The notes: a model not told the origin generated them from the sequence alone. A stretch of 10,385 nt of DNA from Methanobacteriota archaeon (GCA_030837265.1 JAUPKV010000283.1:1-10385); one strand, 5' to 3'; positions 1 to 6,235 are shown, counted from the stretch's first letter. A program made the numbers and translations.

Positions 1-109
1 AAAACAGAATTCAAGAGTTTCCGATTCTCAAATTCCCCATTATCGGTTTCCGAATCGTTTTTATCAGCACATTTATTTAGCATGTTTTCGTTTCACTTAT
101 TGATTTTCT
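1..109 (+). promoter_or_regulatory. AT-rich leader region upstream of the first FKBP gene
   Basis: No gene is visible here. The stretch holds a 6-bp inverted repeat (CGATTC at 22-27, GAATCG at 52-57) running into a T-run at 58-62, which could be the terminator of a gene left of the window. A TATA-like AT-rich block follows at about 71-80 (ATTTATTTAG). A TATA box there would put transcription start near 100-106, giving the 110 start codon almost no leader. No Shine-Dalgarno sequence precedes 110, which fits a leaderless or near-leaderless mRNA. All of this is inferred from short motifs. Confidence 0.3.
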
Positions 110-592
110 ATGACAGACGATATAGCGATGGATTCAAGCAAAATGGTTGAAAACGGGGATGTTATTTCCGTTGATTATATAGGAAAGCTTGAAGATGGCA
201 CCGTTTTCGATACATCGGTAAAGGAAGCAGCTATTGAAGCCGGGATTTACAACCAGATGAGAAGTTATGAACCCCTTACATTTACTGTGGGTGCAGCTCA
301 GATGATCCAGGGTTTTGATGAAGGAGTAATCGGAATGAAGGTAGGGGAGAAAAAGATTCTTGAAATCCCACCTGAAGCGGCATATGGCGAATACGATCCG
401 GAACTATCTAGAGAACTTCCGATCGAAGCAGTCAATTTTACTCCGGAAGTCGGGATGCAGCTGGCTACGGAAACAGGGCTGAGGGGAATTGTCAAAGAAG
501 TTGGGAAGAATGACTTTATTATTGATTTCAATCATGAGCTTGCAGGCAAGACTCTCATATTTGAAGTTACGGTAGTCTCTATGGAGGCATGA
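110..592 (+). CDS. FKBP-type peptidyl-prolyl cis-trans isomerase, SlyD-like, cytosolic
   Basis: This 160-aa protein is a short archaeal FKBP. It should catalyse cis-trans isomerisation of X-Pro bonds and act as a folding chaperone. The FKBP fold starts at about residue 16 and carries pocket residues matching FKBP12: Y23, F33-D34 (in TVFDTS), I66, F69 in the Trp59 position, Y92 (AYGE) and F151. Residues about 94-145 form the insert-in-flap chaperone domain typical of SlyD and short archaeal FKBPs, closing with NHELAGKTL. There is no signal peptide or membrane segment, so it is probably cytosolic. ATG 110 follows an in-frame stop (101-103); Met codons at 128 and 143 are possible later starts, and none has a clear Shine-Dalgarno site. 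It lies 3 nt before the lipoprotein paralogue, so the two are probably co-transcribed. The family call is firm; the exact start is less so. Confidence 0.93.
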   Translation: MTDDIAMDSSKMVENGDVISVDYIGKLEDGTVFDTSVKEAAIEAGIYNQMRSYEPLTFTVGAAQMIQGFDEGVIGMKVGEKKILEIPPEAAYGEYDPELSRELPIEAVNFTPEVGMQLATETGLRGIVKEVGKNDFIIDFNHELAGKTLIFEVTVVSMEA

Positions 593-595
593 GGT

Positions 596-1225
596 ATGAA
601 GTCCTCAAGAGGAGTGGTGCTCCTTCTATCAATCCTGGTCCTTGGAAGCGTAATATTTTGCAGCGGGTGTACGGATTCCGGCAGCGTAAATAAAAGCGCG
701 GCAAGTGAGGGCAGCGTAAATAAAAGCGCGGCAAGTGAGGGCAGCGTAAATAAAAGCGTTGCAGGCGAAGGCAGCACGGTAAAATTAGGAGATACTGTCA
801 ATGTAGATTATGTCGGAAAACTTCAAAACGGCACTATTTTTGATACCTCGAAAGAGGATGTTGCAAAACAGGCAGGCCTCTACGACAGCAACAGGACCTA
901 TACTCCGTTACCTTTCCAGGTTGGTTCCGGTCAGGTAATTGAGGGATTTGATCAGGGCGTTATCGGGATGAAAGTCGGGGAAGAAAAGACTCTCACAATT
1001 CCTCCGGAAAAAGCCTATGGAGAATATAATAAATCAATGATTGTTCCAATCCCACTGGAGAATGTTTCGCAAGATTTCCAGGCCGGACAAAAGATCCAGA
1101 CGTTATATGGTACGGTTACTGTACTTGAGGTTAATCAAACGCATGCATTAATTGACTTCAACCCCGAGCTTGCTGGTAAGACTTTGATTTTTGACGTAAA
1201 GCTGGTGTCAATAGAAAAAGCTTAA
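596..1225 (+). CDS. FKBP-type prolyl isomerase lipoprotein, exported SlyD-like paralogue
   Basis: This 209-aa protein is the exported counterpart of the preceding FKBP. Residues 1-24 are a signal peptide with hydrophobic core 7-22, followed by lipobox CSGC with Cys25 as the probable lipidated residue. Residues 30-60 are a flexible linker of three 10-residue repeats (GSVNKSAASE type). The FKBP domain then starts at about 62: Y72, F82-D83, I115, F118 and Y141 are retained, with an insert-in-flap region around 143-191 ending in NPELAGKTL. It should fold or stabilise proteins outside the membrane. It has eight N-X-S/T sequons (N32, N42, N52, N78, N99, N145, N156, N180), far more than its paralogues. 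GGAGG at 583-587, 8 nt before ATG 596, fixes the start; the gene is 3 nt from its neighbour and probably translationally coupled. Confidence 0.93.
   Translation: MKSSRGVVLLLSILVLGSVIFCSGCTDSGSVNKSAASEGSVNKSAASEGSVNKSVAGEGSTVKLGDTVNVDYVGKLQNGTIFDTSKEDVAKQAGLYDSNRTYTPLPFQVGSGQVIEGFDQGVIGMKVGEEKTLTIPPEKAYGEYNKSMIVPIPLENVSQDFQAGQKIQTLYGTVTVLEVNQTHALIDFNPELAGKTLIFDVKLVSIEKA
680..769 (+). repeat. Three 30-bp in-frame tandem repeats in the FKBP lipoprotein linker
   Basis: Units lie at 680-709, 710-739 and 740-769. The first two are identical over 30 bp; the third differs at five bases near its 3' end. Each encodes ten residues of the GSVNKSAASE type and so adds one N-K-S sequon to the linker between the lipid anchor and the isomerase domain. 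The repeats stay in frame, so copy-number change would only lengthen or shorten the linker. Confidence 0.95.
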
Positions 1226-1242
1226 TTCTTTGGAATCAAATG

Positions 1243-1280
1243 GAGAGTTTGAAATTATTTATTAAAAGTTTCAAACTTTT
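1243..1280 (+). promoter_or_regulatory. Nested inverted repeats between FKBP genes: terminator and/or operator
   Basis: Two dyads overlap here. AGTTTGAAA (1246-1254) pairs with TTTCAAACT (1269-1277), extending to about 12 bp in RNA with G-U pairs at 1243 and 1245, and ends in TTTT; this could be the terminator of the lipoprotein gene. Nested on its right arm is a perfect 17-bp palindrome, AAAAGTTT-C-AAACTTTT (1264-1280). It abuts a TATA-like TTTTATA (1277-1283), from which transcription would start near 1305-1310, upstream of the third FKBP gene. A repressor-binding site is an alternative to a terminator. The repeats are seen; the roles are inferred. Confidence 0.5.
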
Positions 1281-1349
1281 ATACCTACTGGAGCATGGAT
1301 TGAGATAGAAGTGCTGTCAGGAGATTAAGGAGATTAAGAGGAAAAATAG

Positions 1350-1838
1350 ATGACTGAAAATTCTCATACTGCGAAAAAGGGAGATTATATTCTTATTGAT
1401 TACACTGCGAAAATAGAGGATGGAACAGTTTACGATACCACATCTAAGGAAAAGGCTGTTGAAGCCGGGATATATGATCCGGAAAAAAAGTACACACCTT
1501 TATTTTTCAGGGTTGATACGGGTCAGGTCATAAAAGGTATTGAAAAGGGAGTCCTGGGAATGAAAGTCGGGGAGGAAAAAATCCTTAAAATCCCACCTGA
1601 GGAAGCCTATGGAGCACGTAAGGAGTATCTTGTCCAGGATATCCCCCTTTTCCGGCTAGAACTCGATGTCCCTCCCGAGGTTGGGAAAAAGATTATTCTC
1701 CCCGGAGGAAGGGAAGTTAAAGTACTCAAAGCCACGGAAAAATCTGCGACCCTCGATTTTAATCAAGAGCTTGCAGGCAAAACGCTGATTCTTGAAATAA
1801 AAGTTGTTTCCATAACAATCTCATCCGAAAACCTGTAA
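1350..1838 (+). CDS. FKBP-type prolyl isomerase, third SlyD-like paralogue with altered pocket
   Basis: This 162-aa protein aligns end to end with the two upstream FKBPs: FKBP fold from about residue 9, EDGTVYDTT, the shared AGIYDPEKKYTPL bulge, MKVGEEKILKIPPEEAYG, and an insert-in-flap part (about 88-142) ending in NQELAGKTL. There is no signal peptide, so it is probably cytosolic. Pocket positions differ from the paralogues: Tyr28 replaces Phe36 of FKBP12, Ile64 sits at the Trp59/Phe position, and Leu148 replaces Phe99. It may have lower prolyl isomerase activity and act mainly as a chaperone (inference). GAGG (1338-1341) lies 8 nt before ATG 1350, preceded by two direct copies of AGGAGATTA (1319-1336). 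A 124-nt gap with a TATA-like box suggests its own promoter, shared with the OB-fold gene 23 nt downstream. Confidence 0.92.
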   Translation: MTENSHTAKKGDYILIDYTAKIEDGTVYDTTSKEKAVEAGIYDPEKKYTPLFFRVDTGQVIKGIEKGVLGMKVGEEKILKIPPEEAYGARKEYLVQDIPLFRLELDVPPEVGKKIILPGGREVKVLKATEKSATLDFNQELAGKTLILEIKVVSITISSENL

Positions 1839-1861
1839 TGGACTCCGATTAGGTGATGTTA

Positions 1862-2281
1862 ATGGAAAAGGAAGAAAAAGTCGTGGTGGTATTATTAATT
1901 ATGACTTTATCATCCCTTTTGACTGCATATCTTTTCTTTGGCTCCGAACTTGCAGGGGCCGGGCAGGTATCAGGGGGGAAGCAGTACACCCAGGAATCTG
2001 CTTCAGGGGAGAGAGTATCCTTTGAAGCTGAAGTCCTGAGTAAAAGATTTACATATAAAGGAGAGCATCTGACTTTACAGGTTGACTGCAATTCCGAAAG
2101 CCTTACCGTTTTTATCCCTAAAACTGCAGGTGCCGAAGTTCTTAATACATCTGTCCAGAAAGGCGATATAATTAGCGTAACAGGTACTATTTCCGAGTAT
2201 GAGGGGAAGAAGGAAATTAAAGTACAAAAGAAAGAGGACATTATTGTTTTAAGGTCATCCAAACCCGATAATACTCAATAA
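1862..2281 (+). CDS. Membrane-anchored OB-fold (nucleic-acid-binding-type fold) protein
   Basis: This is a 139-aa protein with one hydrophobic segment at about residues 7-27 (signal anchor or uncleaved signal), then a polar linker and a small beta-rich domain at about 48-130. The string VSFEAEVLSKRF, LTLQVDC, SLTVFIPK, VQKGDIISVTGTISEYEGKKEIKV is typical of an OB fold of the tRNA-anticodon/RecG-like type. The domain probably sits outside the membrane, so nucleic acid binding should not be assumed; a ligand or redox role is equally open. The frame can be extended to GTG 1853 or ATG 1856. ATG 1862 is preferred because AGGTGAT (1851-1857) exactly complements the conserved 16S rRNA 3' end and ends 4 nt before it, while the earlier starts would lie inside that site. 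It probably shares a transcript with the third FKBP gene. Confidence 0.8.
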   Translation: MEKEEKVVVVLLIMTLSSLLTAYLFFGSELAGAGQVSGGKQYTQESASGERVSFEAEVLSKRFTYKGEHLTLQVDCNSESLTVFIPKTAGAEVLNTSVQKGDIISVTGTISEYEGKKEIKVQKKEDIIVLRSSKPDNTQ

Positions 2282-2310
2282 GGCTTATCGGTTTTGGGCC
2301 TTCTTTATTC
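2280..2310 (+). terminator. Possible terminator after the OB-fold gene
   Basis: AAGGC (2280-2284) pairs with GCCTT (2298-2302) across a 13-nt loop and is followed by the pyrimidine-rich CTTTATTCTTCC. The stem is short, so termination may rest mainly on the T-rich tract, as is usual in archaea. Confidence 0.35.
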
Positions 2311-2333
2311 TTCCTTAAAATCAAATTATTTAG

Positions 2334-2368
2334 AAACCTTTAAGCCTCAAAAAAAGCATATTTTAAGT
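2334..2368 (+). promoter_or_regulatory. Candidate archaeal promoter for the 94-aa orphan gene
   Basis: Two BRE/TATA-like elements are visible. AAACCTTTAAG lies at 2334-2344, and CATATTTTAAGT at 2357-2368 follows a purine-rich run AAAAAG (2351-2356). The second would place transcription start near 2388 and leave a leader of about 30 nt holding the GAGGAG ribosome site at 2407-2412. This is motif recognition only. Confidence 0.4.
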
Positions 2369-2419
2369 ATTCTAGGCGTCATCAAAAGAAATTAGGATTG
2401 AGTAAAGAGGAGTTCGAAT

Positions 2420-2704
2420 ATGCGTGATGAGAAATTGATTAAGGTAATAGCGGAATATCTAGCCAGATGTGCCGAAATACATGCAAGAAATGAACCGATT
2501 CCGCCAGAGAGCCTGGAAGATTTAATTGTTGGCATCGCAGGCTGCCTTAATGTGCTCGAAGAAGGTACGGATTTGGTCCCGTTGAAAAAGGCGCGTGAAA
2601 TTATCCGGCTTGCAAGGCGTGAATATGAATGGCAGTGTGACAATATAGAGAACCCCGATGACTGGGAAACCTGTTTGCGGAATGCAGTTTGCGGACATGT
2701 CTGA
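2420..2704 (+). CDS. Hypothetical 94-aa cysteine-containing protein
   Basis: I do not recognise this family. The protein is 94 aa, probably mostly helical, soluble and without a signal peptide. It has five cysteines (17, 42, 73, 85, 91), the last three in a tryptophan- and acid-rich C-terminal part (YEWQCDNIENPDDWETCLRNAVCG), where they might form a metal site or disulfides; no standard zinc-finger spacing is met. GAGGAG (2407-2412), 7 nt before ATG 2420, and a TATA-like box upstream support it as a real gene. A longer open frame on the opposite strand is low-complexity and Ser/Arg-rich, as expected of a shadow. It stands alone, convergent with the caspase gene. Confidence 0.7.
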   Translation: MRDEKLIKVIAEYLARCAEIHARNEPIPPESLEDLIVGIAGCLNVLEEGTDLVPLKKAREIIRLARREYEWQCDNIENPDDWETCLRNAVCGHV

Positions 2705-2909
2705 GACCCCTTGAATGCCTGAAATCTTTCCGTTTTTGTAAATACATTCAAGTGCTCTCTCTGCTGTCAAGTCCAAAACGTATTACTACATCTTTTTTCA
2801 GGAATTTCGCTAATCACATTTCACGTTTCAATTACCCAGTCCTGGGTTTTATCCAAAGCTTCTATGAAATTAATTTATTTTCATGACTGTATTCGAAATT
2901 TTTCAGAAT
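2705..2909. other. Intergenic region between two convergent genes
   Basis: No convincing gene is seen. An 8-bp inverted repeat (CTTGAATG at 2710-2717, CATTCAAG at 2745-2752, 27-nt loop) and T-runs at 2732-2736 and 2791-2796 could serve to end plus-strand transcription. The 65-codon open frame that crosses here overlaps the 3' end of the orphan gene, has no ribosome site and has unremarkable composition. Confidence 0.4.
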
Positions 2910-3743
2910 TTATTCACATTTTCCTTTTCTCTTAGCAGCATTTGTCTCTAGCTGGGGTACCTGGTCGTATTCGTTTTTCTTGAGATCTGTTCTTACTCTG
3001 GCAAGTATGTCCTTACGTCCCAATTTGTTTTCACACTGGTTCATGTTCTTGCACAGGTAATAAGTAAAAGCTCCATGCCAGACTCCATCAATATTCGCGT
3101 CTGCACTGGTTTGGCCCGAACGGCACGCAGCCCAGAGTGTATGTCGAGTGCTAAGCCCTTTCTCTTTAAGTGCTACGGCCATACTTCTGGGTGAGCCTTC
3201 TTGTGCTTTCTTTAAAGCCTTCAGTGAAGGGGGGAGTAAAAATCTAGGTTTTCTAGACAGCAAGAAATCGATCGATTTAAGGCCTGTGCCAGAATGACAA
3301 GTATCAAAGAAGCCTTCCAGAGATACATTATCAGGTAGCTGGATGAAGAGATTATAGAGTTCATCGTCAAGAATAACATGCTTGGGATCCCATACATCTC
3401 CCTTCTGTGCCAGGTCTGTCGGGCAGAAAGCCTCATCTTCCATATCTGACTCATCCCTATTCAGATCCGGAACCTGAGTGCCATGACTGGATATGCTGAA
3501 TACGAGGTTTTCATATTTTCCTGCTTTTGCCCCGTTTACCATTTCAGTCAGATTGTCCATTATTTTTTTCTTTGTGGCCTGATCATCAGTCAGTCTGACA
3601 ATATCACTGTCTGAAAAACCCATGTATTTTTTCAAAATAGAGATCATATCAGCTGTGTCATTTACGCATCCATTCAACCAATTTTCCGGTGGAAGGTGCT
3701 TAAATTTGTTTATTCCAACACACAACGCTTTTTTGCCTGCCAT
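2910..3743 (-). CDS. Caspase family (C14-type, metacaspase-like) cysteine peptidase
   Basis: This 277-aa protein is a caspase-fold peptidase with the catalytic dyad in place: His87 in SSHGTQ and Cys149 in DTCHSGTG. Other family landmarks are the N-terminal strand KKALCVGINKF, NGCVNDTADM (24-33), an acidic RDESDMEDEAFCPTD stretch (96-110) like the metacaspase DE..P.D motif, WAACRSGQTSADA (204-216) and GAFTYYL (224-230). There is no prodomain, signal peptide or added domain, so it resembles a minimal p20-p10 metacaspase or orthocaspase. Such enzymes usually cut after Arg or Lys. The Lys/Arg-rich linker (about 155-200) could be a self-processing region (inference). The cell role in archaea is not known. 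GGAGG (3750-3754 on this strand), 6 nt before ATG, fixes the start. It is transcribed divergently from the nucleotidyltransferase gene. Confidence 0.92.
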   Translation of the reverse strand: MAGKKALCVGINKFKHLPPENWLNGCVNDTADMISILKKYMGFSDSDIVRLTDDQATKKKIMDNLTEMVNGAKAGKYENLVFSISSHGTQVPDLNRDESDMEDEAFCPTDLAQKGDVWDPKHVILDDELYNLFIQLPDNVSLEGFFDTCHSGTGLKSIDFLLSRKPRFLLPPSLKALKKAQEGSPRSMAVALKEKGLSTRHTLWAACRSGQTSADANIDGVWHGAFTYYLCKNMNQCENKLGRKDILARVRTDLKKNEYDQVPQLETNAAKRKGKCE

Positions 3744-3892
3744 TAACTTCCTCCAGTAACGTTATCCTTTGAAAACAGTTCTTTTATTATTTATTACTTA
3801 AGCAATAAAGATATCGTTTGACTTCTATATATAAAATTTAATATTATTATTTTAATTTTCTAAAGAGTGAATCAGTCGATAACAATATATTC
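3744..3892. promoter_or_regulatory. Divergent promoter region: shared TATA-like box and near-palindrome
   Basis: This AT-rich gap separates the caspase gene (minus) from the nucleotidyltransferase gene (plus). A TATA-like block at 3825-3836 reads as TATATATAAAA on plus and TTTTATATATAG on minus, so it could serve either gene or both. For the caspase it predicts a start near 3800-3804, and for the plus gene one near 3856-3860. A 20-bp near-palindrome at 3790-3809 (TTTATT-N-CTTAAG-N-AATAAA, one mismatched pair) sits on the predicted caspase start point and may be an operator. The sequences are seen; the function is inferred. Confidence 0.5.
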
Positions 3893-3913
3893 ATGAATAA
3901 CATCAGAAGAAAC

Positions 3914-5092
3914 ATGAAAGCATGCATAATGTGTGGAGGAGCAGGGACAAGGCTCAGACCGCTTACCTTCAAACATCCCAAACCGAGCATACCGATTCTA
4001 AATAAACCCTCAGTACTGCACCTGGTAGAGCATCTCTCCAGAGAGGGTTTTAATGATATAGTCATTACCCTGGGTTACATGGGAGAGAATATTGAAGAAC
4101 AGCTTGGAGACGGGCACCTGTTCGGAGTACATATCAATTATGTATATGAGAAAGAAAAGCTTGGAACGGCAGGCGGAGTTAAAAATGCCGAAGAATACCT
4201 TAAAAACGAACCGTTCATCGTACTTGGCGGAGATCATGTCCTTAACCTTGATTTAAGAGAAATGTATCGTTTCCATATGACAAACGATGCTAAGGTCACC
4301 ATAGGCCTTCTTTCTATCGATGATCCCCGTGATTTCGGAATTGCGGATATGGACATTAATAACCGCATACATCGCTTCCTCGAAAAACCCAAATCCGGAC
4401 AGATATTCAGCAACCTGGCGAGTACAGGTATTTATATTTGCGATCCTTCGATTTTTGAATGGATTCCTGCGCACAGGAAATATGATTTTGCCAAAGACCT
4501 CTTCTCATCCATGCTTGCAGCTAACGAAAAAATTAACGGTGTACTTGTCCGGGGACAATGGACTGACGTCGGAAGCTCGTCGGCTTACAGGCAGGCTCAG
4601 CGCTGGATGTTAGATTCCCTTCCGGGGACAACAATTGAGGGAAATTTCACTACCAGGAATTCAAGAATAAAAGGTCCTATAACTATAGGACATAACGTGT
4701 CAATTGGCCTGAATTCTTCCCTTGTGGGGCCGATAGTCATAGGGGAAAACACTACGATAGGAGATAATGTACTTATTGGTCCTTACAGTGTAATAGGCCC
4801 GTTCTGCACTATCGGTAACGACTCAAAGATTTTCTCCTCCTATCTCTTTGATAAAGTATGTATAGGAAAAGCTTCCAATCTTTCGGGAGCAGTAGTAGCA
4901 GATGAAACAACAGTAGGAGATAATTGCTCCCTTGAAAACGGAACCGTTATAGGGCACAAAGTAGTTATCGGAGATTTCTCGACCATTCATTCGGGAGTAA
5001 AAATCTGGCCGGAATTAACTATAAATAAGAACTCAAGCATTAAAGATACTTTAGTTAATTCCAACTATGAAACTACCTTTGATGGCTCTTGA
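3914..5092 (+). CDS. Sugar-1-phosphate nucleotidyltransferase with beta-helix tail (NDP-sugar pyrophosphorylase)
   Basis: This 392-aa enzyme (from ATG 3914) should couple a sugar-1-phosphate to an NTP to give an NDP-sugar and pyrophosphate. The N-terminal nucleotidyltransferase domain (about 1-235) has the signature GGAGTRLRPLT (8-18), PKPSIPILNKP, LGGDHV (104-109), FLEKPK with the active-site Lys (155-160) and WTDVGS (216-221). Residues about 245-375 are hexapeptide repeats (ITIGHNVSIG, VVIGDFSTI and similar) forming a left-handed beta-helix, as in GDP-mannose pyrophosphorylases and GlmU-like enzymes. The sugar and nucleotide cannot be fixed from sequence; mannose-1-phosphate with GTP, or glucose-1-phosphate, are likely. 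An upstream ATG at 3893 adds MNNIRRN. ATG 3914 is preferred because family members usually begin just before KA(C/V)I. Neither start has a clear ribosome site. It heads the lipid-glycan gene group. Confidence 0.9.
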   Translation: MKACIMCGGAGTRLRPLTFKHPKPSIPILNKPSVLHLVEHLSREGFNDIVITLGYMGENIEEQLGDGHLFGVHINYVYEKEKLGTAGGVKNAEEYLKNEPFIVLGGDHVLNLDLREMYRFHMTNDAKVTIGLLSIDDPRDFGIADMDINNRIHRFLEKPKSGQIFSNLASTGIYICDPSIFEWIPAHRKYDFAKDLFSSMLAANEKINGVLVRGQWTDVGSSSAYRQAQRWMLDSLPGTTIEGNFTTRNSRIKGPITIGHNVSIGLNSSLVGPIVIGENTTIGDNVLIGPYSVIGPFCTIGNDSKIFSSYLFDKVCIGKASNLSGAVVADETTVGDNCSLENGTVIGHKVVIGDFSTIHSGVKIWPELTINKNSSIKDTLVNSNYETTFDGS

Positions 5093-5154
5093 TGGAAGAT
5101 ATAAAGCAAAAGATTTATCCGGCGCACTGCCTTTGTTAAGCCTGACAGATTTCC

Positions 5155-6210
5155 ATGAACGGGTACAAAAAATGGCTTATTGCAGCACTGCTAATCAGTG
5201 TCACATCGACCGCTCTGATTGTAGGCTTGACTTTCGAATCTAAAACATTTGATGCTTTGAAAGAGATCAGGCTGGAATACATTCTAGCTGCTTCTCTTTT
5301 TCATATTCTTGCATATATAATCTGGGGAATCCGGTTCCGGACCCTCTGCAAAGCCCTGGGTTACCGGGTAAATTTCTTAAGAGCAATAGAAATAACATTA
5401 TCAAGTGCTTTTGCAGCTGCAATAACTCCTGCTTCTGCCGGAGGAGAACCATTAAGGATACATTTGCTGCATTCGGACGGGGTCCCTATTGGTAAGGCCA
5501 CAGCCATCGTAATTGGGGAAAGGCTGCTTGATGCAGTATTTATCCTGACTTCTCTGCCTTTTGCTTTTTACATTATGAGAAATGTGTTTTCCAGCTACGA
5601 ACTGGATGCTGTTTTCCTGACAGCCAACTTACTTGTCCTTATTATCCTCGCAATGTTTCTTTTCGGAGTTTGGAAACCCGCAAAGTTAAAAATAATAATC
5701 TACGGCATCACAGAAAAGCTATCCCCGTTTTTAGGAAAACGGACAGACTCTGCGCTTTCTCATTTCAGGATGCGGCTTGATACGGAAATAGACTTTTTTC
5801 ACGAGAGTGTCAGAACTTTTTTTAAGGAAGGAAAAACAGGGCTGATCCTGGGCATAGCCTATACAATTCTCTTCTGGTTCCTTGATTTTATGCCGCTTAT
5901 TCTAATCCTTAAAGGCCTTTCGCAGACGCCACCAACGCTTACCGCAATGGCAGCTCAAATAATTCTAGCCATGATTCTGATCGTGCCCGCAACCCCCGGG
6001 GCAAGCGGAGTTGCGGAGTTAGGGGCTGTTCCCATATTTTCTACTTTTGTAGCTGCACCTATTCTGGGAGTTACCGTACTTGCCTGGAGAGCGGTAACAT
6101 ACCATATGAACCTCCTTTTAGGAGGTATAATAAGTTTGAAAGTGCTTAAGGATATGGATTTGATTAAAAAAATAACAGGAAGCTCCTCTGAGCTTAAACA
6201 GGTACCTTAA
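5155..6210 (+). CDS. Flippase-like integral membrane protein (LPG synthase transmembrane family, UPF0104)
   Basis: This 351-aa protein has about eight hydrophobic helices (for example 7-25, 41-58, 120-140, 154-171, 229-253, 263-279, 293-311) and family marks TPASAGGEPLR (91-101), ERLLD (122-126) and PATPGASGVAE (278-288). These fit the lysylphosphatidylglycerol-synthase transmembrane / YbhN / AglD-type family (PF03706). In bacteria the family includes aminoacyl-lipid synthase membrane parts; in archaea, members act in protein N-glycosylation and lipid-linked sugar handling. There is no soluble C-terminal aminoacyltransferase domain, so moving or using a lipid-linked sugar is more likely than lipid lysinylation (inference). 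ATG 5155 follows an in-frame stop at 5143-5145 and lacks a clear Shine-Dalgarno site; GATATAAA at 5098-5105 may be a weak internal TATA box. It lies 62 nt after the nucleotidyltransferase gene. Confidence 0.88.
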   Translation: MNGYKKWLIAALLISVTSTALIVGLTFESKTFDALKEIRLEYILAASLFHILAYIIWGIRFRTLCKALGYRVNFLRAIEITLSSAFAAAITPASAGGEPLRIHLLHSDGVPIGKATAIVIGERLLDAVFILTSLPFAFYIMRNVFSSYELDAVFLTANLLVLIILAMFLFGVWKPAKLKIIIYGITEKLSPFLGKRTDSALSHFRMRLDTEIDFFHESVRTFFKEGKTGLILGIAYTILFWFLDFMPLILILKGLSQTPPTLTAMAAQIILAMILIVPATPGASGVAELGAVPIFSTFVAAPILGVTVLAWRAVTYHMNLLLGGIISLKVLKDMDLIKKITGSSSELKQVP

Positions 6211-6235
6211 CCTTAAAAGTATTCGAGTAAATTAC

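Noticed and set aside
1849..2262. 137-codon open frame on the minus strand opposite the OB-fold gene
   Set aside because: Low-complexity Ser/Thr/Phe-rich translation without a ribosome site; the plus-strand gene has an exact Shine-Dalgarno match and a coherent fold.
2392..2751. 119-codon minus-strand open frame over the 94-aa orphan
   Set aside because: Ser/Arg-rich shadow composition; the plus strand has GAGGAG and a TATA-like box.
2710..2752. 8-bp inverted repeat CTTGAATG/CATTCAAG
   Set aside because: 27-nt loop with no T-run after the second arm; could well be chance, so not called as a terminator.
2689..2886. 65-codon plus-strand frame in the intergenic gap
   Set aside because: Overlaps the 3' end of the orphan gene, lacks a ribosome site and matches no family I know.
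5092..5139. 15-codon frame overlapping the nucleotidyltransferase stop (TGATG)
   Set aside because: No ribosome site and too short to judge; the overlap alone is weak evidence for a leader peptide.
6110..6126. Perfect hairpin ACCTCCT-TTT-AGGAGGT inside the flippase-like gene
   Set aside because: It could mimic or mask a ribosome site, but it lies in the codons of a NLLLGG stretch well before the stop, with no start codon suitably placed, so chance is the simpler reading.
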